A stretch of DNA of 12,647 bases from Candidatus Nanohaloarchaea archaeon (lineage in GTDB: Archaea > EX4484-52 > GLR71). The translations under genes and the position numbers were made by a program. Below, in pieces: positions 7,930 to 12,647 of this stretch. Under the pieces are notes generated by a model. That model was not told the DNA's origin and did not search any database. It saw nothing but the letters and a program-made list of their open reading frames with translations. Where the stretch lies: NCBI GenBank assembly GCA_030594675.1, contig JAUVES010000007.1:1-12647 (forward strand). Direction: 5' to 3'. Position 1 is the stretch's first letter; each line of letters starts with the position of its first letter.

Positions 7930-8405
7930 TTCTTAGTATTTTTTGTAAGCATAATCAGACGGTTAAATGTCACCAGGATATAAATAATTATTGGCAGGAT
8001 GTATACTAAAGTATGAGTCATTATGTATATAGTCCCTGTGATAGGGGCGATTATATTGTGCATATAAAGTGATGCAACCATTATCAGTACGCCAAAGGCA
8101 AGCAGATACAAGTTTACGAGGATATAGATGCTTTTGAAGATTGCACCTGCAGCTTTGAAATACTTATTTACCATAATCATTGACATAAACAGGAAAGATA
8201 GAGGCACTATGTAATATATAAGGCTGATGTTGGTGATAAGCGGCAGATCCTTATGGAATAATGTTACATAGAAAACAAATAAAAACAGGGTTATCTGCGT
8301 TGTTGTAAGGATTGCAAGATCCCTTAGTATCTTTTGCTGCTTTGTTTTTAATTCATCTGTGAGAAATGCTGTAGCCCGATCAAAAAGCATTGATACCTTT
8401 TCCAT
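7926..8405 (-). CDS. Four-helix integral membrane protein of unknown function (159 aa)
   Basis: I do not recognise this family. An amphipathic, charged N-terminus (residues 1-30, including DELKTKQQKILRDL) is followed by four predicted membrane helices: about 31-51, 58-79, 93-114 and 120-148. The tail is short and basic (KNTKN). No conserved polar residues within the helices suggest a transporter or enzyme. The ATG at 8405-8403 has no ribosome site, but a TATA element (ACATATATATAC on the minus strand) lies about 29 bases upstream, so the mRNA probably has almost no leader. It follows the winged-helix gene on the same strand after 48 bases and ends tail-to-tail with secD. The hydropathy pattern makes the coding call solid; no function is offered. 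Confidence 0.75.
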   Translation of the reverse strand: MEKVSMLFDRATAFLTDELKTKQQKILRDLAILTTTQITLFLFVFYVTLFHKDLPLITNISLIYYIVPLSFLFMSMIMVNKYFKAAGAIFKSIYILVNLYLLAFGVLIMVASLYMHNIIAPITGTIYIMTHTLVYILPIIIYILVTFNRLIMLTKNTKN

Positions 8406-8428
8406 AATTGAGATTATTGTTCGGGATT

Positions 8429-8440
8429 GTATATATATGT
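8429..8440 (-). promoter_or_regulatory. TATA box of the four-helix membrane-protein gene
   Basis: On the minus strand the bases read ACATATATATAC, centred about 29 bases before the ATG at 8405. It resembles the palindromic TATA elements at 8737-8750 and 10288-10299. Confidence 0.5.
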
Positions 8441-8453
8441 TGGTCTTAGAAAA

Positions 8454-8717
8454 TTACAACCCAACTGCAATATCAAGGTTTTTCTCTGTTATGTTTTTGT
8501 TTTTCAGGCGTATCAGCTTTAGGTTTATCTTATATTGTGTGAAGTCTGCATATTCTTCAAAGACCTGCGGGTATTTCATGATGAGCCGCCTTGCAACTTC
8601 CATGTGGAGCTTTGCCTGCCTTGAAAGCTCGCGTATCCACAGGCCATTGGGGTTTGCTTTTAGGATGTCTATTATCTTTAAGATGTTTTTTCTTTCTTTA
8701 TCTGTCAGTTTCGGCAT
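8454..8717 (-). CDS. Small winged-helix DNA-binding protein (87 aa)
   Basis: This is a putative transcription regulator of the MarR/ArsR-like winged-helix class. Residues about 8-21 form helix 1. GLWIRELSRQAKLHMEVARR (25-44) has the helix-turn-helix pattern, and the Phe/Tyr-rich segment after 50 could form the wing (VFEEYADFTQYKINLKLIRL). No metal ligands, dimer coiled coil or effector domain are seen, so it is close to a minimal DNA-binding module. A longer reading from GTG 8768 would overlap the kinase gene and add a 17-residue tail read through the promoter. I prefer ATG 8717, which lies 26-27 bases after the centre of a palindromic TATA box, as expected for a leaderless mRNA. That palindrome could also be its own operator (inference). 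Confidence 0.7.
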   Translation of the reverse strand: MPKLTDKERKNILKIIDILKANPNGLWIRELSRQAKLHMEVARRLIMKYPQVFEEYADFTQYKINLKLIRLKNKNITEKNLDIAVGL

Positions 8718-8736
8718 GTGTTGATTATGGCAGGTG

Positions 8737-8750
8737 ACACATATATGTGT
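8737..8750 (-). promoter_or_regulatory. Perfect 14-bp palindrome ACACATATATGTGT: TATA box and possible operator
   Basis: The centre (8743.5) is about 26.5 bases before the ATG at 8717, so it fits a TATA box for leaderless transcription of the winged-helix gene. Its perfect dyad also fits a binding site for a dimeric regulator. It lies immediately after the kinase stop codon. Confidence 0.55.
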
Positions 8751-8757
8751 TTTAGTG

Positions 8758-9681
8758 TCAGAATTCACTCAAAATCTTCTGCGACCCGATATTGTGCGAC
8801 CTTTTCATGACATAGTTCCATAAGTCGTCTACTTTTTTGAATTTTAATGTCAACAGCTTATCGTATCCTCTTCCTGAGCTTTTGATTGATGCCAAGGTGT
8901 TTCCTACTATTGCAGACCTTACCGGATCTCTTATCTTGTGATATGATGCAAGAAAACCGCCTGAGAAAGTGTCTCCTGCACCTGTAGGGTCTTTTATCAT
9001 TGCGTTGTATATTGTGGGGGCGAACTGTACCATCCTGCTTTTTATCACTATTGACCCCAGCCCCCCTAACGTGACTATTATTATTGTCTTTGGATACTTT
9101 TTTGAGAGAATGCTTGTTGCTATATCTGTCCGTGTGGTATCTGTGAGCTTCTGAACCTCTATCTCATTTGCCACAAATATATCTGCCTGTTCTATAAGCT
9201 TTGGAAATATTGATTTATGCGCATTTATAAAAGGGTAATGGGTATTTACAAGGATGAGAGATCTTGGTGTCTTTGACCTTATGTATTTTACTATGTTTAT
9301 CTGCTTTTTCGGTGACATCTGGGTTATCAGGAAAGATATGTCTGCCCTTAAGAATTTTTTGGGTATCATTCTCGCGGTGAGTTTCTTGTCTATATCTACA
9401 TCATAGTTAGGGTACTCTGCCTCAAAGTTATTGTCAATCTTTATTTCAAAATTTTTTGACTTCTGCTTTATTGTCTTCAGATCAGATAAGTCTATGCCTC
9501 TTTTTATGAAAAGGCTGAAGTAGTCCTGAGGGTAATCTTGGCCTACTTTCCCCACTATCGCTGTTGGCATAAGTGTTGATGCTGAGATTGCTGAATAGAC
9601 TGCTGCACCTCCGGGGTGCACTCTTGTATCTCCCTTTAATGTTACTGTATCTATTGACGGGTTTCCTATCGTGACTATCAT
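8758..9681 (-). CDS. PfkB-family (ribokinase-like) sugar or nucleoside kinase
   Basis: This enzyme would transfer phosphate from ATP to a hydroxyl of a sugar, nucleoside or related small molecule; the substrate cannot be told from sequence. Length (307) is normal for the family. Motifs in order: N-terminal substrate site with IGNPSID (5-11) and HPGGAAVYSA (22-31); VGKVGQDY (43-50); the NxxE metal-site motif at N172-E175 (ANEIEVQKLT); TLGGLGS (204-210); and the PfkB signature 2 with anion hole, DPTGAGDTFSGGF (231-243), where D237 is the catalytic base. SSGRGYDKL (268-276) follows in the nucleotide-binding end. A GTGAT ribosome site precedes the ATG, and the gene starts eight bases after the nuclease-like gene stops, so the two are probably co-transcribed. 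ADP-dependent sugar kinases are a different subfamily and do not fit. Confidence 0.9.
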   Translation of the reverse strand: MIVTIGNPSIDTVTLKGDTRVHPGGAAVYSAISASTLMPTAIVGKVGQDYPQDYFSLFIKRGIDLSDLKTIKQKSKNFEIKIDNNFEAEYPNYDVDIDKKLTARMIPKKFLRADISFLITQMSPKKQINIVKYIRSKTPRSLILVNTHYPFINAHKSIFPKLIEQADIFVANEIEVQKLTDTTRTDIATSILSKKYPKTIIIVTLGGLGSIVIKSRMVQFAPTIYNAMIKDPTGAGDTFSGGFLASYHKIRDPVRSAIVGNTLASIKSSGRGYDKLLTLKFKKVDDLWNYVMKRSHNIGSQKILSEF

Positions 9682-9689
9682 GATATCAC

Positions 9690-10073
9690 TTATTGTCTTC
9701 TTGCACTGTTATATCTTATCTCTTTGAACTCTACTTTCTTTTCATCTATGAGTTTTTGTATCTTTTTTTCCATTGCTGTCTTTTTTGCTGTCCCGCTCTT
9801 GAATTCCAGGAACACTATCTTGTCATCGCCGAAGTATATGCCATCTATAGGCTGGCCTAATGCGTAAAACTTTTTCCTGTCATAAGGGAAGAGATCATCA
9901 AAGAAGGGAATGAATTCTTCTATCTGCTTGCCAAATCTTATCCTTAAGCTCCGTATATCAGTTGTGAGGTTATCAAAACGGTATTTAAGGTCGTTGTAAT
10001 CCTTCTCTTTTTTTATAAGATATATGATAAGGAGGATTGCTGCTGTGATAAGTATTATCTCAAGATATGTCAT
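9690..10073 (-). CDS. Membrane-anchored PD-(D/E)XK nuclease-like protein, related to archaeal Holliday-junction-resolvase family (COG4741-like)
   Basis: The 127-residue protein has an N-terminal membrane segment (about 4-20), a charged helical linker (about 21-45), and then a compact domain with the restriction-nuclease fold pattern. Putative active-site residues are D77 in GQPIDGIYF and E90/K92 in VFLEFKSG, with E52 or E53 before them. This arrangement matches the predicted endonuclease family described as distantly related to archaeal Holliday junction resolvases. The assignment is recalled from motif resemblance and not from a search. The membrane anchor is odd for a DNA enzyme, but is a known feature of that family as I remember it. 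The ATG has little or no leader, with a weak TATA near 10101-10110. The kinase gene follows after eight bases. A nuclease role is inferred, not shown. Confidence 0.75.
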   Translation of the reverse strand: MTYLEIILITAAILLIIYLIKKEKDYNDLKYRFDNLTTDIRSLRIRFGKQIEEFIPFFDDLFPYDRKKFYALGQPIDGIYFGDDKIVFLEFKSGTAKKTAMEKKIQKLIDEKKVEFKEIRYNSARRQ

Positions 10074-10120
10074 GTACTCTCATTATTATCTTGGGTAGGA
10101 GAAATAAAAATGTTTGGTGT

Positions 10121-10267
10121 TCACTTCTTTTTTGTTGGCCTTTTTGTTGCTTCATTCTTTTTGGCTGGGGCTGGCTTCTTTTTCGTTTTTGGCTCTGGCT
10201 TCTTTTTTAAGTTCTGGTCCTGGTACTTGAGCCTTACCCTGTCTCTGAGCATCTGAAGAAGATCCAT
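10121..10267 (-). CDS. Small Lys/Pro-rich basic protein (48 aa), unknown function
   Basis: This is a short reading frame: an amphipathic N-terminal part (MDLLQMLRDRVRLKYQDQ), then a Lys/Pro/Ala-rich tail (KKKPEPKTKKKPAPAKK and similar) ending in KKK. The start is well supported. A BRE-like CGAAAC and the palindromic TATA box ACATATATATGT lie with their centre 26.5 bases before the ATG at 10267, the same leaderless arrangement as several neighbours. The composition resembles nucleic-acid-binding tails such as histone H1-like or ribosomal-protein extensions. Such tails are low-complexity, so homology cannot be judged by eye. The gene lies divergently from the permuted GTPase (84 bases apart) and upstream of the nuclease-like gene. 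It could also be a spurious frame, but promoter spacing and an uninterrupted frame favour a real gene. Confidence 0.6.
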   Translation of the reverse strand: MDLLQMLRDRVRLKYQDQNLKKKPEPKTKKKPAPAKKNEATKRPTKKK

Positions 10268-10287
10268 GTGTATCTTTTGTTTTTTCC

Positions 10288-10304
10288 ACATATATATGTT
10301 TGTT
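10288..10304 (-). promoter_or_regulatory. Palindromic TATA box and BRE of the small basic protein gene
   Basis: ACATATATATGT (10288-10299) is a perfect 12-bp palindrome. On the minus strand it is preceded by the purine-rich CGAAACAA. Its centre is 26.5 bases from the ATG at 10267. Confidence 0.6.
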
Positions 10305-10315
10305 TCGGCACCATG

Positions 10316-10329
10316 TCAAAAATATAAAG
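10316..10329 (+). promoter_or_regulatory. TATA promoter of the permuted GTPase gene
   Basis: TCAAAAATATAAAG has an A-rich BRE-like part and the TATA box ATATAAAG (10322-10329). Its centre is about 27 bases before the ATG at 10352, pointing to leaderless transcription from that codon and not from the GTG at 10337. Confidence 0.55.
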
Positions 10330-10351
10330 CTGTATTGTGAAGATATGGATT

Positions 10352-11113
10352 ATGGGGTTATGGAATAGAGTAATTAAGTCTGTAAGATGCAGTTCTGTGG
10401 TGATGGAGGTAGTTGATGCACGGGCACCATTTATGACGCGGTCTTTGAAGCTTGAAAAAATCATTGAAAAGCTTGGGAGGAAACTGGTCATAGTCATCAA
10501 TAAAAGTGATCTTGCTCCTGAAAAGTATGTTAGTGAAGCGCATGAGAAGATCAGGAAGGAATATCCTTGTGTGCATGTATCTGCAAAAGACAGGCTGAGC
10601 TCATCGCACCTGCGCAAGATGATAAGCATGTTCCGGCCACCTGATGCGGATGATGTGAAAGTGTGCATTGTCGGGTATCCTAATACTGGGAAGAGCAGTA
10701 TTATCAATCTTCTTGCTGGCAAGCATGTCTCCGGTGTCGCTCCTGTTCCTGGGCATACGCGCGGCGAGCAGTGGATACGGATATCTTCAAGCATTATGCT
10801 TTATGATACACCTGGTGTTGTCCCTATTGATGATGAGCTTGATATTCTTAAAGGGTTTGGCAGACCTGAGAAGATGAAGAATATTGAGGATGATGTTGAA
10901 GATTTCATCAAGACTCTTGTCGGTTCTAAGTATAGCAATATTTCTGAGTTATATGGGCTTTCTGATGAGGAGATTTCCTGTGGTGATGTTTTAGGTGTCA
11001 TTGCTCGGAAGAGAGGGCTGCTTATGAAAGGTGGTGTTCCTGACCTGAAAAGGGCTGCACAGAGAGTTGTGAATGACTGGAATACTGGGAAGATAAGGGC
11101 GTTTGTTGATTGA
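10352..11113 (+). CDS. Circularly permuted GTPase of the YlqF/RbgA-MJ1464 family, probable ribosome-assembly factor
   Basis: The G motifs occur in permuted order: G4 NKSD (50-53) and G5 SAK (77-79) come first. They are followed by G1, the P-loop GYPNTGKSS (108-116), then G2 with PGHTRG (133-138), then G3 DTPG (152-155). VVDARAP near 20-26 is the usual N-terminal family motif. The C-terminal half ends in DWNTGKIRAF, like the helical RNA-binding end of YlqF/RbgA proteins. Family members bind large ribosomal subunit precursors; in archaea the role is inferred. Length is 253 residues, close to the usual size. An in-frame GTG at 10337 would add five residues. I prefer ATG 10352 because a TATA box lies 27 bases upstream and no ribosome site supports the GTG. 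The unit downstream begins with its own TATA at 11117. Confidence 0.92.
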   Translation: MGLWNRVIKSVRCSSVVMEVVDARAPFMTRSLKLEKIIEKLGRKLVIVINKSDLAPEKYVSEAHEKIRKEYPCVHVSAKDRLSSSHLRKMISMFRPPDADDVKVCIVGYPNTGKSSIINLLAGKHVSGVAPVPGHTRGEQWIRISSSIMLYDTPGVVPIDDELDILKGFGRPEKMKNIEDDVEDFIKTLVGSKYSNISELYGLSDEEISCGDVLGVIARKRGLLMKGGVPDLKRAAQRVVNDWNTGKIRAFVD

Positions 11114-11116
11114 TTC

Positions 11117-11128
11117 TATTTATAAAGT
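11117..11128 (+). promoter_or_regulatory. TATA promoter of the first tandem paralog
   Basis: CTATTTATAAAG, centred near 11122, predicts a start near 11149. The resulting short leader contains GTGAT (11150-11154), a ribosome site five bases before the ATG at 11160. T-rich bases just after the GTPase stop separate the units. Confidence 0.45.
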
Positions 11129-11159
11129 TAATCTTCTTTATTTAGGTCTGTGATATGTT

Positions 11160-11645
11160 ATGCAGCTTTTTAGTAAAAAGAGAAATATAAGTGTTGATGA
11201 GGATTGTTTGCAGTTTGACTGGGTCAAGAAGACGGGATGGCGTAAAGACTCATATGACAACTTCAGCTTTGAGGAATTCAAAGATTCTGCTAGGTATTTG
11301 CTTAAGGTTGCTGAAAAAAATGGTATAGCTTATGATGAAGCTAATGCTCTTTACTGTATAGATGGGGCGGGCACCTCTATATTTGAGGAACCTGGTGCTG
11401 AAAATGCATGGGTTACATGCGATCTTGAAGATTTGACCCCAGAGATATGGGATGAATCTTATGGTGTACAATTTTACATCAAAAAGGATAATGGTATGTG
11501 GTTCGATCTTATATATTATCCATACAAACCTAATGTTTTATCTTTTTATGAACAGGGACTTGATGTAGATGAAAAAAAGATGATTGCTGAAAGTTTTGCT
11601 AGGGGAATGGGGAAATATGATGTTAAAGATGGATATTCACACTGA
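11160..11645 (+). CDS. Unknown protein, first of two tandem paralogs (161 aa)
   Basis: I do not recognise this family. There is no signal peptide or membrane segment, and the protein is acidic and soluble in composition. It alternates helix (FEEFKDSARYLLKVAEKNG, about 37-55) with aromatic-rich strands. The core WDESYGVQFYIKKDNGMWF (97-115) continues through LIYYPYKP and LSFYEQGLD to D135. The same region in the next gene aligns from W84 to D122 without a gap over 39 residues, with 16 identities by my count. The N-terminal helix also aligns (FKDSARYLLK with FTDIAEELYK). No catalytic motif stands out, and the Cys residues (16, 66, 87) do not form a metal-site pattern. It may be a small alpha-beta binding domain. 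It has its own promoter and ribosome site and lies 46 bases after the GTPase gene. Confidence 0.7.
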   Translation: MQLFSKKRNISVDEDCLQFDWVKKTGWRKDSYDNFSFEEFKDSARYLLKVAEKNGIAYDEANALYCIDGAGTSIFEEPGAENAWVTCDLEDLTPEIWDESYGVQFYIKKDNGMWFDLIYYPYKPNVLSFYEQGLDVDEKKMIAESFARGMGKYDVKDGYSH

Positions 11646-11673
11646 AGAATTCTCTGTCTTTTCTTATTCTTTT

Positions 11674-11684
11674 TTAAAATTTTA
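11674..11684 (+). promoter_or_regulatory. AT-rich promoter element before the second tandem paralog
   Basis: TTTTAAAATTTTA, centred near 11680, lies about 30 bases before the ATG at 11710. The T-rich run before it (11655-11676) may end the upstream transcript. The box is less distinct than those of neighbouring genes. Confidence 0.3.
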
Positions 11685-11709
11685 AGTTCTTAGATATATC
11701 CTGATTGAT

Positions 11710-12174
11710 ATGGATTATTGTTTAAGGCGTAGCCATGATAAGGTTTTTGGGACATTTGGGGTTTCCAGGTTTACTGATATTGCTGAGGAATTGTATAAGG
11801 CAGTTAAATCAGTGCAGCCGTCTGCTGCCTGTGGAGTTCTTACCTGTGAAGATGGTTACACATATTATAGGTCAAGGAATACTGCTTTTGGCCAGGAAGA
11901 TGAAGACCTGCTTGATCATATGGGGCATTACAGTCTTGATGAACTGGATGAAGATGTATGGAGCAGGTCTTACAAGGTGCAGTTCTGTGTGCATGATGCA
12001 GGTGATATGGTGCTTTACCTTACATATTATAAGCCTGAGGCGGATCGGCTGTTTTTCTATGGTGAAGGTCTTGATTCTGATGCATATAGAAAGGTCATTA
12101 ATATTGTCTTTGATACCGGGTGGTTCTGCAGGTTGGGGAATGGAATTTCAAGAGAGAGCGATTTGCCTGAGTAA
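11710..12174 (+). CDS. Unknown protein, second of two tandem paralogs (154 aa)
   Basis: This is homologous to the preceding gene product and to no family I recognise. The conserved block is W84-D122 (WSRSYKVQF, then LYLTYYKP, then LFFYGEGLD), preceded by SLDELDEDVW. The N-terminal helix FTDIAEELYKAVKS (21-34) matches the helix in the paralog. The middle differs more: this copy has CGVLTCEDGYTYYRSRN (41-57) where the first has a shorter, dissimilar stretch. There is no signal peptide or membrane helix. The two genes are 64 bases apart, with separate promoter-like sequence. The ATG has only a weak upstream GAT-rich sequence and is probably near-leaderless. Another open frame of similar length overlaps this one, but it lacks the paralogy and is rejected. 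Divergence between the copies is well beyond a recent duplication. Confidence 0.7.
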   Translation: MDYCLRRSHDKVFGTFGVSRFTDIAEELYKAVKSVQPSAACGVLTCEDGYTYYRSRNTAFGQEDEDLLDHMGHYSLDELDEDVWSRSYKVQFCVHDAGDMVLYLTYYKPEADRLFFYGEGLDSDAYRKVINIVFDTGWFCRLGNGISRESDLPE

Positions 12175-12210
12175 TATCTATTTATACTCTTTTAAGGGTA
12201 AATAGTTATT

Positions 12211-12226
12211 GAAAAATCATATAAAT
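12211..12226 (+). promoter_or_regulatory. BRE/TATA promoter of the M24-like gene
   Basis: GAAAAATCATATAAAT combines an A-rich BRE-like stretch with the TATA box CATATAAAT (12218-12226). The centre is about 26 bases before the ATG at 12248, consistent with leaderless transcription. Confidence 0.55.
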
Positions 12227-12247
12227 CTATGGAAATAATAAAGTTCT

Positions 12248-12646
12248 ATGGTACTAAGCGCTCTTGAAAAAAAACTACAAGTATGTAAATCAACCAGAGA
12301 TATTGCCGCAAACAGCTTATATATTGCCTTGGGTGACTTACTTGAGAACAAAACAGTATCTGAAGCTGATTTGCGTAACAGATGGCTGGATGAGATGAAC
12401 AAAGACTTTTCCATTTTTTCAGAAGGATGGTATTCACCTCCCCCATATGGCATTGCTGTATTATTCGGTACTGATTTGGATAAGATGACCTGCAGATTGA
12501 ATTGTGAGAACTTTCGTCCAAAAGAGACCTGGCCTCATGATGATATAGTCTTGAACCGGGAAAACGGCATTATTTATGTCTACGCATCCCCTGTCCATAA
12601 AAGGACTGGCATCATTGGAGATTTTGGAATGACTATTTATTTTTGA
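12248..12646 (+). CDS. M24-like (creatinase/aminopeptidase-fold) protein, N-terminal portion ending at a TGA (132 aa)
   Basis: The sequence resembles the N-terminal half of an M24-fold metallopeptidase-like protein. Residues about 13-48 (KSTRDIAANSLYIALG and TVSEADLRNRWLDEM) match the amphipathic helices usual there. GWYSPPPYGIAVLFG (60-74) and TWPHDDIVLNRENGIIYVYA (94-113) follow, and GDFGMTIYF (124-132) would be the strand carrying the first metal-binding Asp (D125). The remaining metal ligands normally lie further downstream, but the frame stops at TGA 12644-12646, directly after a T5 run (12640-12644). Loss of one T would keep the frame open (TTT GAA). The gene is therefore either broken, affected by a sequencing indel, or a true short relative. 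The family assignment is by motif memory and moderate. The ATG is supported by a TATA box 26 bases upstream. Confidence 0.55.
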   Translation: MVLSALEKKLQVCKSTRDIAANSLYIALGDLLENKTVSEADLRNRWLDEMNKDFSIFSEGWYSPPPYGIAVLFGTDLDKMTCRLNCENFRPKETWPHDDIVLNRENGIIYVYASPVHKRTGIIGDFGMTIYF

Positions 12647-12647
12647 A

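Noticed and set aside
8359..8724. Open frame on the plus strand opposite the winged-helix gene
   Set aside because: No promoter spacing or recognisable domain, and it is antisense to two better-supported genes.
8718..8768. N-terminal extension of the winged-helix protein with a CVTCH heme-binding-like motif
   Set aside because: It arises from translating the palindromic promoter in frame with a GTG that overlaps the kinase gene; the ATG at 8717 is better placed.
10234..10794. Minus-strand open frame of 186 codons opposite the GTPase
   Set aside because: It is antisense to the conserved permuted G motifs and overlaps the promoter and start of the small basic protein gene.
11735..12205. Plus-strand open frame overlapping the second tandem paralog
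   Set aside because: The other frame shows clear paralogy to the preceding gene, while this one has no homology or promoter support.

Overview
The window looks like chromosomal DNA of an AT-rich archaeon, most likely a DPANN-type lineage (Woesearchaeota-like is my best guess; the phylum is inference). The evidence is as follows. Protein-export genes occur in the order secF-secD with an ATGA overlap. There is a circularly permuted RbgA/MJ1464-type GTPase and a nuclease related to the archaeal Holliday-junction-resolvase-like family. Several genes begin directly at an ATG about 26-29 bases downstream of a TATA box, sometimes with a purine-rich BRE before it, which is the archaeal leaderless arrangement. 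Elsewhere GGTGAT/GTGAT-type ribosome sites precede the start.

Layout. 1-475 (minus) is the N-terminal part of a SerA-like 2-hydroxyacid dehydrogenase, running off the left edge. Divergent from it, 539-1462 (plus) encodes a membrane-anchored, mostly disordered protein. 1592-5314 (plus) encodes a very large secreted mosaic protein. It has a signal peptide, a Rossmann-like N-terminal domain, beta-sandwich regions, a LamG-type domain, MopE-type calcium-binding-like repeats, a TSP3-like repeat and a helical C-terminus. 5315-5530 is a non-coding spacer with inverted repeats, a hairpin plus T-tract, and promoters. secF-secD follow (5531-7929).

Convergent to secD, and sharing the four bases CTAG at the stops, is a minus-strand cluster read from 10267 leftward. 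It contains a previously easy-to-miss 48-residue Lys-rich small protein, a membrane-anchored PD-(D/E)XK nuclease-like protein, a PfkB sugar kinase, a small winged-helix protein with its own palindromic TATA promoter, and a four-helix membrane protein.

From 10352 rightward (plus) come the permuted GTPase, two tandem paralogous proteins of no family I recognise, and a short gene resembling the N-terminal part of an M24 (aminopeptidase-like) protein. That last gene stops exactly at a T5 run at the right edge.

Functional themes. secFD would assist export of proteins such as the giant surface protein next door. The GTPase probably acts in ribosome assembly. The kinase and dehydrogenase are metabolic. 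No tRNA, rRNA, CRISPR array or insertion sequence was seen. The most interesting items are the giant mosaic surface protein, the tandem unknown paralogs, the truncated M24-like gene, the small basic protein and the recurring palindromic TATA element at leaderless promoters.
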